Notes: a model not told the origin generated them from the letters alone. 14,445 nucleotides of DNA from an uncultured Gluconobacter sp. (GCA_937880175.1 CALFLO010000040.1:1-14445); one strand, 5' to 3'. Positions 1 through 6,825 are shown, counted from the stretch's first letter. Made by a program: numbers and translations.

Positions 1-818
1 GGCACGGCGACTGCGGCAGGGGGGGGCGGTGTCGGGCGGTAGATCACGCCATTCTGTGCGCCCACACGCACGGTACCTTTGCCCGAGCGCACCATCGGTC
101 CGGAGACGGCTTCGATATTGACCTCGCCCGTTCCGTTGGCGGCGACGGTTGCGACGGTCGCGTGGCCCAGAATGGTGGCGCTGGCCTGATCCGCCGTAAT
201 CAGCGTGAGCGCGTCGATGCTGCCACCCGAGAGCATCATGCCCGCATTCTGCGTCAGTTGCACCGAAAGCGCGGCGAGCTGGGCCGTATCGGCGGTCAGT
301 GTGGACGCGCCCGACGCCACGATCTGGGCCGCACGTTCCAGCGATTTGATGTGGACGCTGGACGCACCCTGCATGTTCAGGTCGAGGGACTGGGTGTCCT
401 CAATGTCCATGGTCGTGGAATCGAGGCTGGCGTCCAGCGAGGCGAGTCTTCCGGTGATGATGAAATGCGTGTCGTGGCTGTCATGGATGGTCAGGCCGGT
501 GCTGGGGGAAATGCTGATGGTCAGCTTTCCGTTGGGAGCACAGGCTTTCGTAGCAATGGAAATGCGGCTTTCCGCTTCTTCCTTGCCCGTATGCATCGCG
601 ACCTGGGCCATGCTGCTCGAATCAAGGGTCGCTCCGTCCTTCATGGCCGGATCGACCACGACCTTCACCTGTCCTGTACAGGGAATGGACAGATCCAGAT
701 CTTCCCCGGACAGGGTCATCCGTGCGGCCTGCGCCGCAGGCGACAGCAGGGCGATGCCCGCCAGCAGGGCCAGAAGCGCAGGGCGGGGGCCGGAAAAGAG
801 GACGGGGCGGCGTGTCAT
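1..818 (-). CDS. secreted beta-repeat (GIN/DUF2807 or toastrack-like) protein, third gene of psp operon, partial
   Basis: Reading from ATG at 818 to the left edge gives about 272 residues with no stop, so the C-terminus lies outside the window. A signal peptide is clear: basic start MTRRP, a hydrophobic stretch at residues 14-29 and a likely AQA|AR cleavage after residue 31. The mature part is rich in S, T, A, D and V in short alternating strands (for example SVHIKSLERA, STLTADTAQL, EVNIEAVSG), with regular spacing typical of beta-solenoid putative-adhesin domains such as DUF2807/DUF4097. A Pro run (PTPPPPAA) close to the edge may be a linker to a further domain. Its ATG overlaps the pspB stop as ATGA, so the two are probably translationally coupled. 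This places it in the psp operon, probably in the periplasm or at the envelope. The family assignment is by pattern only; the operon link is firmer than the function. Confidence 0.72.
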   Translation of the reverse strand, partial: MTRRPVLFSGPRPALLALLAGIALLSPAAQAARMTLSGEDLDLSIPCTGQVKVVVDPAMKDGATLDSSSMAQVAMHTGKEEAESRISIATKACAPNGKLTISISPSTGLTIHDSHDTHFIITGRLASLDASLDSTTMDIEDTQSLDLNMQGASSVHIKSLERAAQIVASGASTLTADTAQLAALSVQLTQNAGMMLSGGSIDALTLITADQASATILGHATVATVAANGTGEVNIEAVSGPMVRSGKGTVRVGAQNGVIYRPTPPPPAAVAV

Positions 819-1054
819 CGTGCGTTCCTTGCTCTCCAGCCCGGGATATCCTCATCGAGGATGCGTTCGAGCTGGTCGATCCTTTCTTCCAGACGCGTAG
901 CATGGGCTTCGGCCTGTGTCAGTGCGGCCTGAAGCATGGGGTCCTGCTGTGCGCCGCCCTTTGACGTGCCATTGGCATGTTTGACCATGCTGACGACGGA
1001 CCAGCAGATGATGGCCGTGATGGGAACAAGGAAGGGGAAGATGGACGAGTTCAT
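815..1054 (-). CDS. pspB: phage shock protein B (PspB)
   Basis: A 79-residue protein with one N-terminal transmembrane helix (about residues 5-24, FPFLVPITAIICWSVVSMV) and a cytoplasmic amphipathic coiled coil. Its C-terminal part ERIDQLERILDEDIPGWR closely resembles the end of E. coli PspB (ERIQALESILDAEHPNWR, from memory). In enterobacteria PspB sits in the inner membrane and, with PspC, relays envelope stress to PspA so that PspF is released. AAGG with an 8-base spacer precedes the ATG. The gene starts 27 bases after the pspA stop and its own stop overlaps the start of the next gene as ATGA. No pspC follows, so its usual partner is missing from the expected place. Confidence 0.9.
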   Translation of the reverse strand: MNSSIFPFLVPITAIICWSVVSMVKHANGTSKGGAQQDPMLQAALTQAEAHATRLEERIDQLERILDEDIPGWRARNAR

Positions 1055-1081
1055 GCCTTGGGCCTTTCGGTCAGCCTTTTC

Positions 1082-1765
1082 TCAGCCTGCGTTTTTCTTT
1101 TCGGACACACGGCGTTTGAGGGCCTCGAACTCGTTTTCCACGACAGCATCGGTTTCAAGGGCCGCGAGTTCCTCCTGAAGCGACGGCCGGCCCGTGCGGC
1201 GTCCCAGATCATACGCTTCGGCCTTGCCTTCCAGTTCATCAAGAGCGCGTTCCACCTGATCGAAACGGTTCAGCGTATCGTCGATGCGCGTGTCATAGAG
1301 CTTCTCGCGGGTCTTCAGGCGGCCCTGTGCGGTCCGTGCGCGGATGGACAGCGCTTTCTCGCGGGATTTTGCGTCCGCAAGCTTGGCCTGCAGTTTGGAG
1401 ATGTCGTCGTTCTGCTGGTCCAGACCGTCCGAGATCTGGACGATCTGCTGCTCCAGCGCTTCGCGGGACTGTTCCACGCTGTGACGGGCGGCGAGGGCGG
1501 CCTTCGCCAGATCGTCACGGTCGCGCTCGATGGCGAGGCTGGCCTTACGGTGCCACTCGTCTTCCTCATGCATCATGGTGCGCACGCGGCGTTCGAGCTG
1601 TTTGCGCTCGGCGATCGTGCGGACGGCCTGACTGCGGACCTCGACCAGCGTGTCTTCCATTTCCTGAATGACCAGACGGATCATTTTCTGCGGGTCCTCG
1701 GCTGTGGCGAGAATCGCATTGAGATTGGAGTTCACGATATCGGCGAGGCGCGAAAAAATACCCAT
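1082..1765 (-). CDS. pspA: phage shock protein A (PspA, ESCRT-III-like membrane repair protein)
   Basis: The 227-residue product has the usual family length and the hallmark N-terminus MGIFSRLADIVNSNLNAIL followed by AEDPQKMIRLVIQEMEDTL, almost identical in style to E. coli PspA. An amphipathic helix at residues 1-20 would bind damaged inner membrane, and the rest is a long coiled coil rich in E, K, R and Q. PspA has two roles in known systems: as oligomer it supports the membrane, and as a soluble partner it inhibits the ATPase PspF. A strong ribosome-binding site (AGGAAGG) sits about 7-13 bases before the ATG. It is first in a minus-strand operon with pspB and a secreted protein, and divergent from pspF, the standard psp arrangement. 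The C-terminus ends KKNAG, slightly longer than in E. coli. Confidence 0.96.
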   Translation of the reverse strand: MGIFSRLADIVNSNLNAILATAEDPQKMIRLVIQEMEDTLVEVRSQAVRTIAERKQLERRVRTMMHEEDEWHRKASLAIERDRDDLAKAALAARHSVEQSREALEQQIVQISDGLDQQNDDISKLQAKLADAKSREKALSIRARTAQGRLKTREKLYDTRIDDTLNRFDQVERALDELEGKAEAYDLGRRTGRPSLQEELAALETDAVVENEFEALKRRVSEKKNAG

Positions 1766-1796
1766 GATGCTTTCCTTCCTGTGAGAGAGACTTAGG

Positions 1797-1811
1797 ACAG
1801 AATGCCTGCCC
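1797..1811 (-). promoter_or_regulatory. candidate sigma-54 -24/-12 promoter for pspA (degenerate)
   Basis: Read on the minus strand, GGGCAG-N5-CTGT keeps the GG of the -24 element and the G of the -12 element at the right 10-base spacing, but has GT where the consensus has GC. It would start transcription near 1786, some 20 bases before the pspA ATG, just upstream of the ribosome-binding site. A divergent PspF makes a sigma-54 promoter expected here, and no better match exists in the 114-bp intergenic region. Call by eye only. Confidence 0.3.
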
Positions 1812-1823
1812 TTGTCAGCGATG

Positions 1824-1860
1824 CTGTTTTGAGGGTGTTATGAACTGAAGATCGAAACAG
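1824..1860. promoter_or_regulatory. inverted repeat between pspA and pspF, possible PspF-binding region
   Basis: CTGTTT at 1824-1829 and AAACAG at 1855-1860 form perfect 6-bp inverted arms 25 bases apart. The element lies upstream of the candidate pspA sigma-54 site and immediately before pspF, where a PspF upstream activating site that also autoregulates pspF would be placed. The arms are short and could be chance. Confidence 0.2.
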
Positions 1861-1879
1861 GGGCGTGAGAGACCAGAAA

Positions 1880-2932
1880 ATGGCGAGAAGCACCGATATG
1901 GACGAGGTGCCGACCCCGATCGGGCGGGCTCCGGCATTTCTGGGAATGCTGGATCAGGTCTCCCGTCTGGCGCCCCTGAAGCGGCCGGTTCTCGTGATCG
2001 GCGAGCGCGGGACCGGCAAGGAACTGGTGGCCGCGCGTCTGGCGCTGCTGTCGGACCGCTGGGACCGGCCACTGGTAAAACTCAACTGCGCGGCTCTGCC
2101 CGAAGCGCTGCTGGACAGCGAACTGTTCGGCCACGAGGCCGGTGCGTTCACGGGCGCGCAAAAGCGCCGTCTGTCGCGCTTTGAGCGCGCGGACGGGGGC
2201 ACGATGTTTCTCGACGAAATCGGCACCGCGTCCCAGGCCGTGCAGGAAAAACTGCTGCGGGTGATTGAATACGGCAGTTTCGAGCGTGTGGGTGGCAGCG
2301 AGACCATCCGTGTGGATGTGAGGCTGATCGGGGCGACCAATGCCGATCTGCCTGCCATGGCGCGGGAAGGGCGTTTCCGGGCGGATCTGCTGGACCGGCT
2401 GGCCTTCGATGTCGTGAATATTCCGCCGCTGCGTGCCCGTCCCGAGGATATCCCGCTGTTGGCCGGGCATTTCGCCACCCGTATGAGCGCGGAACTGGAG
2501 CGGAAGGTTTTCGCGGGCTTTACGGACCGGGCGCTGGCGCGTCTGCAGGCTTATGACTGGCCCGGAAACGTGCGCGAACTGCGCAATGTGGTGGAGCGCA
2601 GCGTCTATCGGATGGACCATCCGGAAAAGGCGCTGGACGAGATCGTGCTGGACCCGTTCGTGACGCCGGACTGGCAGGATATGGCCGCGCCGGTTGCTGC
2701 CCCTCAGTCCTCTGGGTCGGCTGCTGAGGCGCTGACATTTCCACGGGATTTCGGCGAGGACGTCAGGGCGCATGAACGCAGCCTTCTGGAATCCGCCCTG
2801 CGCGAGGCGCAGTTCAGCCAGCGGCGCGCGGCGGAACTGCTTGGCCTGACCTATTACCAGTTCCGCCATCATCTGCGGCTGCATGGTCTGGCGGACAAGG
2901 AGGCCCGCAAGGCGCTGGGTGCAAAAGGGTGA
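1880..2932 (+). CDS. pspF: PspF, sigma-54-dependent activator of the psp operon
   Basis: The product is about 350 residues from ATG 1880. It begins directly with an AAA+ domain and has no receiver or other sensory domain, as is typical of PspF. Walker A is GERGTGKE (41-48), the sigma-54 contact loop GAFTGA is at 88-93, and Walker B is GGTMFLDE (106-113); ATNADLP and FRADLLDRL motifs follow. A Fis-type helix-turn-helix ends the protein (FSQRRAAELLGLTYYQFRHH). It should hydrolyse ATP to open sigma-54 promoters and be held inactive by PspA. ATG 1880 is preferred because GAGAG at 1867-1871 precedes it by 8 bases; an in-frame GTG at 1865 would add five residues but has its purine run almost touching the start. 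It is divergent from pspA and stands alone. Confidence 0.94.
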   Translation: MARSTDMDEVPTPIGRAPAFLGMLDQVSRLAPLKRPVLVIGERGTGKELVAARLALLSDRWDRPLVKLNCAALPEALLDSELFGHEAGAFTGAQKRRLSRFERADGGTMFLDEIGTASQAVQEKLLRVIEYGSFERVGGSETIRVDVRLIGATNADLPAMAREGRFRADLLDRLAFDVVNIPPLRARPEDIPLLAGHFATRMSAELERKVFAGFTDRALARLQAYDWPGNVRELRNVVERSVYRMDHPEKALDEIVLDPFVTPDWQDMAAPVAAPQSSGSAAEALTFPRDFGEDVRAHERSLLESALREAQFSQRRAAELLGLTYYQFRHHLRLHGLADKEARKALGAKG

Positions 2933-3184
2933 GAGCATGTCCATGAAGGCTGCTGATGCATGAACCGTGCCAGATTTCGTCTGTTGTGACTTTCATGCCG
3001 TCTGAGTGGATTTACGCAATCAGCCTAATGGTGTGATTGGCCACTATATGTGCTGATATGCCAGTTTTTCTGATGTCCGGCTGGAATGCGGCGCGAGTAT
3101 GCTCCGCGTGAAGATCATCAGGCTCGATTGTCCTTTTGATTAAAGGCTGCGTTGACGGATGTTTCGACTGGATCGGGAGGGCGC
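2933..3184. other. intergenic region between pspF and the cys leader ORF
   Basis: This stretch has no convincing gene on either strand and no clear intrinsic terminator after pspF. It is less GC-rich than its neighbours. An inverted repeat CAATCA (3017-3022) / TGATTG (3034-3039) is visible, a size and spacing that would suit a regulator dimer, but it may be chance. A promoter for the sulfate operon probably lies here or in the AT-rich element after the leader ORF; I could not identify a good -35/-10 pair. Confidence 0.4.
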
Positions 3185-3259
3185 ATGCCGGATCTGCGCG
3201 ACATTCCCAGTTTCATCGGCGGATATTGTGCTGAAAGCCGGAGGTGCTGCGGCACATAA
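3185..3259 (+). CDS. putative cysteine-containing leader peptide upstream of cysH
   Basis: A 24-codon ORF starts at ATG 3185 behind GGGAGG (3175-3180, 4-base spacer) and stops at TAA 3257. The peptide starts MPDLRDIPSF and ends YCAESRRCCGT, so three of its last ten residues are cysteine, two of them adjacent (TGC TGC at 3245-3250). It lies 118 bases before cysH. Cysteine-rich leader ORFs that attenuate sulfur genes are known in actinobacteria; by analogy, ribosome stalling on the Cys codons when cysteine is scarce could open the downstream operon. The ORF, ribosome-binding site and Cys codons are seen; the regulatory role is inference. Short ORFs of this size also arise by chance, so translation is not certain. 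Confidence 0.45.
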   Translation: MPDLRDIPSFIGGYCAESRRCCGT

Positions 3260-3303
3260 CAACTAAAAATAAAAGTTATATCAAACAAAATAGTTTATTT
3301 TTA
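3256..3303. promoter_or_regulatory. AT-rich nested inverted repeats upstream of cysH
   Basis: A strikingly AT-rich island in GC-rich surroundings. TAAAAATAAA (3264-3273) and TTTATTTTTA (3294-3303) are perfect 10-bp inverted arms with a 20-base loop. Within it ATAAC (3256-3260) / GTTAT (3275-3279) and AACT (3261-3264) / AGTT (3274-3277) also form dyads. Such nested AT dyads suit a LysR-type (CysB-like) or other dimeric regulator and a promoter, or an AU-rich RNA stem after the leader ORF. I cannot tell which from sequence alone. Confidence 0.4.
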
Positions 3304-3326
3304 CAGGTGATGCGCCTATGTCTCGG

Positions 3327-3350
3327 GTCGTGCCACGCAGGTGGCAGGAC
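3327..3350 (+). promoter_or_regulatory. RNA hairpin in the cysH 5' leader
   Basis: TGCCAC (3331-3336) pairs with GTGGCA (3341-3346) around the loop GCAG; after one G-G mismatch GTC (3327-3329) pairs with GAC (3348-3350). There is no U run after it, so it is not an intrinsic terminator. It ends 27 bases before the cysH ATG and could take part in attenuation or control of translation. Confidence 0.35.
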
Positions 3351-3377
3351 TGATCTGGACACAGGTAGGTGCAGCGC

Positions 3378-4058
3378 ATGCCTCTCTCACGGACGGAATT
3401 GGATCACCTTCGTCAGATTCCCGAGGACCGGGTGCTGGCGCAGACTCTGGATCTGCTGCGGGGGCGTGTGGCCGTGATTTCGTCGTTCGGGGCGGAATCG
3501 GCGGTTCTGCTGGATCTCGTGGCGCAGGCCGACCCCTCCGTTCCGGTATTCTTTCTGGATACGAAGCGGCACTTTCCCGAAACGCTCGAATATCGTGACC
3601 GCCTGTCGCGCAGGCTCGGGCTTTCGGATGTCCGCAGCCTGTCGCCCACGTCAGAAGCGCTGCATGACCGGGATCCACAGGATCAGCTCGCGGATTTCGA
3701 TCCTGATGCGTGCTGCGCGCTGCGCAAGGTTGAGCCGCTGGATCTGGTGCTGCCTGATTTCGATGTCTGGATCACGGGGCGCAAGCGCAGCCAGTCCGCG
3801 ACGCGTGCAGCGCTGCCGCTGGTCGATCCGCAGCCTGATGGCAGTGTGAAGCTTAATCCACTGGCGGGCTGGGGGCCCGGGCAGATCGAGGCGCAGATGC
3901 AGCGCCGGGACCTGCCACGGCATCCACTGGTTGCAAAAGGTTACACCTCGATCGGTTGTGTTCCCTGCACAAGGGCGGTCAAGGATGGTGAAGATGGACG
4001 GGCGGGCCGCTGGGCCGGTCTGGCCAAGACGGAATGCGGCATTCACAGGCCGGCATGA
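3378..4058 (+). CDS. cysH: assimilatory APS reductase, 4Fe-4S type (CysH family)
   Basis: The 226-residue product reduces adenylyl sulfate to sulfite and AMP in the cytoplasm, using thioredoxin or a similar donor. The nucleotide-binding loop is SSFGAES (35-41); RHFPETLEYRD (64-74) and WITGRKRSQS (131-140) are family motifs; the catalytic cysteine is in ECGIH (C220). Paired cysteines CC at 112-113 together with C194 and C197 (GCVPC) are the four ligands that distinguish 4Fe-4S APS reductases from cluster-free PAPS reductases of the E. coli kind. ATG 3378 is chosen because AGGTAGG (3363-3369) sits 8 bases upstream; an in-frame GTG at 3369 overlaps that site. Its TGA is followed by cysD within 14 bases, so it heads the cysH-cysD-cysNC operon. 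The usual neighbour, sulfite reductase, is not in the window. Confidence 0.94.
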   Translation: MPLSRTELDHLRQIPEDRVLAQTLDLLRGRVAVISSFGAESAVLLDLVAQADPSVPVFFLDTKRHFPETLEYRDRLSRRLGLSDVRSLSPTSEALHDRDPQDQLADFDPDACCALRKVEPLDLVLPDFDVWITGRKRSQSATRAALPLVDPQPDGSVKLNPLAGWGPGQIEAQMQRRDLPRHPLVAKGYTSIGCVPCTRAVKDGEDGRAGRWAGLAKTECGIHRPA

Positions 4059-4072
4059 CTACGGAGCGGATA

Positions 4073-4942
4073 ATGACGCAAACACGGATCCTGTCCCGGG
4101 AACAGTCCACCACGGGGACTGCTTCTTCCCTGGCACAGCCGCGTATCATGGATGATCTGGACCAGCTTGAGGCCCAGAGCATTTTCATCCTGCGCGAGGC
4201 CTATCGCAAGCTGAAGCCCCTGTCCCTGCTGTGGTCGCTGGGCAAGGACAGCAACGTGATGGTGTGGCTGGCGCGCAAGGCGTTCATGGGGCGTGTGCCG
4301 TTCCCGGTCATGCATGTCGATACCGAGAAGAAATTCCCGGAAATGTATGCATTCCGGGACGAATACACCAAGAAATGGGACCTCGACCTGCTGCTGGGCT
4401 ACTGTCCGCCGGTTGAGGAAATCGACCCGTCTCTGCCGCCCGCAGCCCGCTCGGCCGCGCGCAAGACGGCTGGCCTGGCCGCGATGATCGACAAGCACAA
4501 GCTGCGCGGCGTTATTGCGGGTATCCGTCGTGACGAGCAGGCGACCCGTGCGAAGGAGCGCGTGTTCAGCCCGCGTGGTGCGGGGCATCGCTGGGATGTG
4601 CGCAACCAGCCGCCCGAGTTCTGGGACCAGTATGCGACGCCGTATGAAGACGGCATGCATATCCGCGTCCACCCCCTGCTGTCATGGCGTGAGATCGATA
4701 TCTGGCGTTACATCGAGCGCGAGGGCATTCCGCTGGTGGACCTGTATTTCGCGAAAGACGGCAAGCGTTACCGCTCGCTGGGCGATCAGGACATCACCAA
4801 CCCGATCGAGAGTAATGCCTCAACCGTGGCGGAAGTGATTGCCGAACTGGAAACCAGCCGGACCTCCGAGCGCGCTGGCCGTGCGATGGATCATGAGTCC
4901 GAGGACGTGTTCGAGCGTCTGCGTGTAGCGGGATATCTGTGA
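4073..4942 (+). CDS. cysD: sulfate adenylyltransferase subunit 2 (CysD), short divergent form
   Basis: CysD is the catalytic subunit of ATP sulfurylase, making APS from ATP and sulfate with energy from the GTPase CysN. The 289-residue product carries the PP-loop SLGKDS (55-60), HVDTEKKFPEMYAFRD, IRRDEQATRAKERVFSPR, a WDVRNQPPEFW segment, PIESNAST and the end FERLRVAGYL. ATG 4073 has GGAG (4063-4066) 6 bases upstream; an in-frame ATG at 4055 overlaps the cysH stop as ATGA and cannot be excluded. Compared from memory with E. coli CysD, the segment between the LY and RFRTLG motifs is about 29 residues shorter (LYFAKDGKRYRSLG here) and CWPLTGAVESNA is changed to DQDITNPIESNA. The end overlaps the start of cysNC. 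Confidence 0.92.
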   Translation: MTQTRILSREQSTTGTASSLAQPRIMDDLDQLEAQSIFILREAYRKLKPLSLLWSLGKDSNVMVWLARKAFMGRVPFPVMHVDTEKKFPEMYAFRDEYTKKWDLDLLLGYCPPVEEIDPSLPPAARSAARKTAGLAAMIDKHKLRGVIAGIRRDEQATRAKERVFSPRGAGHRWDVRNQPPEFWDQYATPYEDGMHIRVHPLLSWREIDIWRYIEREGIPLVDLYFAKDGKRYRSLGDQDITNPIESNASTVAEVIAELETSRTSERAGRAMDHESEDVFERLRVAGYL

Positions 4943-6825
4943 AAATGGGCGATAACATCGTGACCGAGAGCTTTTCGGAAACCCACCGCGCCGCCGCGAC
5001 CCCCATTGTCATCGTCGGGCATGTCGATCACGGCAAGTCCTCGCTGATCGGGCGTCTGCTGTACGACACCGACAGCCTTCAGGACGGCAAGCTGGCGCAG
5101 ATCGTCGAGAGCAGCCGCAAGCGTGGTCTGGCGGTGGAGTGGAGCTTCCTGCTCGATTCCCTTCAGATCGAGCGTGATCAGGGCGTGACGGTTGATTCCA
5201 CGCGCATTCCGTTCCGTCTGGGATCGCGGGAATTCGTGATCGTCGATGCGCCGGGCCATCGCCAGTTTCTGCGCAACATGATTACGGGTGCCGCTGATGC
5301 GGAAGCCGCCGTGCTGGTCGTCGATGCCAAGGAAGGCGCGCAGGAGCAGACGCGGCGTCATGCCATGCTGCTGCGTCTGATCGGCATCCGCCATGTGATC
5401 GTGCTGCTCAACAAGTCCGATCTTCTGGAATTTGACGAAGCGAAAATCGTCAAGGTCGAGTCCGACGTTCGCCAGCTTCTGGGCCGTCTGGAAATCGAGG
5501 TTGAGGCCGTTGTTCCGGCCTCCGCCCGCGACGGTGACAACATTGCCAGCCGTTCCGAGCGTTCGCTCTGGTACAAGGGCCCGACGCTGGTCGAGGCGCT
5601 GGCCAATGTGCCGCCTCCGGCTTCGCGCGCTGCGCTGCCGTTCCGGATGCCGGTGCAGGACGTCTATCGTTTTGACGGCATCCGCTATGTGGCGGGCCGG
5701 ATCGAGCGCGGCACCGTCCGTGCGGGTGATCGTCTGAGCATCGGGGCACAGGGCCAGGTTGCGACCGTGGCGGAAGTCTGCCGCTGGCATGCGCCGGAGC
5801 TTCCGGTTGCAGGGGCGGGCGAGTCCATCGCTCTGCGTCTGGAGCCTGATCTGGTGCCGGACCGTGGGGATCTGCTGTTCCCTGCTGATGACAAGGCTGC
5901 AGCTCCCGAGCGTTCGGCCCGGATCCGCACCCGTCTGTTCTGGCTGCGCGGCGAGCCCCTACGGGTGGGCGAGAGCTTCACGCTGCGCCTGACCACGGCC
6001 GAGCATGATGTGACGGTGGCCTCCATTGATGCCGTGGTCGATCTGGAAGACCTGACCCTGCGTGAGGGTGACAGCGTCCCGCCGGACGGGTTTGCAGAAA
6101 TCACGCTGGCGGCGTCCCATGCCGTGCTGTTCGACCCGTTCTCCCCGGGCTTTGGCGATGGCCGTGGCGTTCTGGTGGATCGCTACCAGCGCATCGTTGG
6201 TGGCGCGCCGCTGATCGGTCCGGCTGAACTGGCGGACGGCGAACATGCCATCCATCCGACGGCGAGCCGTGTGTCCGCTGCCCGTCAGGTTCAGGCGCGT
6301 GGTCACAAGAGTGGTGTGTTCTGGCTGACGGGTCTGCCGGGGTCCGGCAAGAGCACGGTTGCGCGCGCGGCCGAGCTAGCGCTGTCCGAACAGGCGGTCA
6401 ACGCGACGGTTCTGGATGGAGACACCCTTCGGGCCGGGCTATGCAGCGACCTTGGCTTCTCGCCGGAAGATCGTCACGAGAATATCCGCCGGGCAGCGCA
6501 TGTGGCCAAGATCCTCGCCGAGAGCGGGCAGGTCGTGATCGTGGCACTCGTCTCCCCGCTTCAGTCGGACCGGGCGCAGGCACGGCAGATCGTGGGCGAG
6601 AACTTCCATGAAGTCTTCGTCGATACACCGCTGGAAACCTGTGAAAAGCGGGACCCCAAGGGGCTGTATGCTGCGGCGCGTTCCGGGAAAATTCCGGAAT
6701 TCACGGGTATTTCCGCCCCTTATGAAGCGCCAGTGTCTCCGGAACTGCGTCTGCCTGCGGACCGTCCGGAGCAGGAAGCCATCAATACCCTGACGGCGTT
6801 CATCCTGCGGATCGTTCAGCCGTAA
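4939..6825 (+). CDS. cysNC: bifunctional CysN/CysC: ATP sulfurylase GTPase subunit fused to APS kinase
   Basis: The 628-residue fusion has an EF-Tu-like GTPase at the front: G1 GHVDHGKS (27-34), G3 DAPGH (103-107), G4 NKSD (158-161), then beta-barrel domains to about residue 440. The back is a complete-looking APS kinase: P-loop GLPGSGKS (465-472), LDGDTLRAGLCSDLGFSPEDR, RDPKGLY and FTGISAPYEAP. CysN powers APS synthesis by CysD; CysC phosphorylates APS to PAPS. Fused CysNC/NodQ proteins of this size are known. GTG 4939 overlaps the cysD TGA as GTGA and has GCGGGA 5 bases upstream; ATG 4945 is an alternative two codons later. Odd points: G1 is GHVDHGKS instead of the usual GSVDDGKS, and the kinase loop usually written SPxR reads SPLQ (539-542). 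Confidence 0.93.
   Translation: MKMGDNIVTESFSETHRAAATPIVIVGHVDHGKSSLIGRLLYDTDSLQDGKLAQIVESSRKRGLAVEWSFLLDSLQIERDQGVTVDSTRIPFRLGSREFVIVDAPGHRQFLRNMITGAADAEAAVLVVDAKEGAQEQTRRHAMLLRLIGIRHVIVLLNKSDLLEFDEAKIVKVESDVRQLLGRLEIEVEAVVPASARDGDNIASRSERSLWYKGPTLVEALANVPPPASRAALPFRMPVQDVYRFDGIRYVAGRIERGTVRAGDRLSIGAQGQVATVAEVCRWHAPELPVAGAGESIALRLEPDLVPDRGDLLFPADDKAAAPERSARIRTRLFWLRGEPLRVGESFTLRLTTAEHDVTVASIDAVVDLEDLTLREGDSVPPDGFAEITLAASHAVLFDPFSPGFGDGRGVLVDRYQRIVGGAPLIGPAELADGEHAIHPTASRVSAARQVQARGHKSGVFWLTGLPGSGKSTVARAAELALSEQAVNATVLDGDTLRAGLCSDLGFSPEDRHENIRRAAHVAKILAESGQVVIVALVSPLQSDRAQARQIVGENFHEVFVDTPLETCEKRDPKGLYAAARSGKIPEFTGISAPYEAPVSPELRLPADRPEQEAINTLTAFILRIVQP

Noticed and set aside
162..932. Two overlapping plus-strand frames opposite the partial secreted protein
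   Set aside because: Both are antisense to a coupled operon gene with a clear signal peptide and carry no motif of their own.
977..1795. Plus-strand open frame of 272 codons opposite pspA
   Set aside because: pspA is unmistakable on the other strand; the plus frame has no recognisable domain.
1838..2944. Minus-strand open frame of 368 codons opposite pspF
   Set aside because: pspF shows Walker A, GAFTGA, Walker B and helix-turn-helix; the opposite frame shows only R, Q and H-rich shadow sequence.
3318..3353. Tiny ORF MSRVVPRRWQD between the AT element and cysH
   Set aside because: It has only 11 codons, a poor ribosome-binding site and no Cys; the hairpin at 3327-3350 explains the sequence better.
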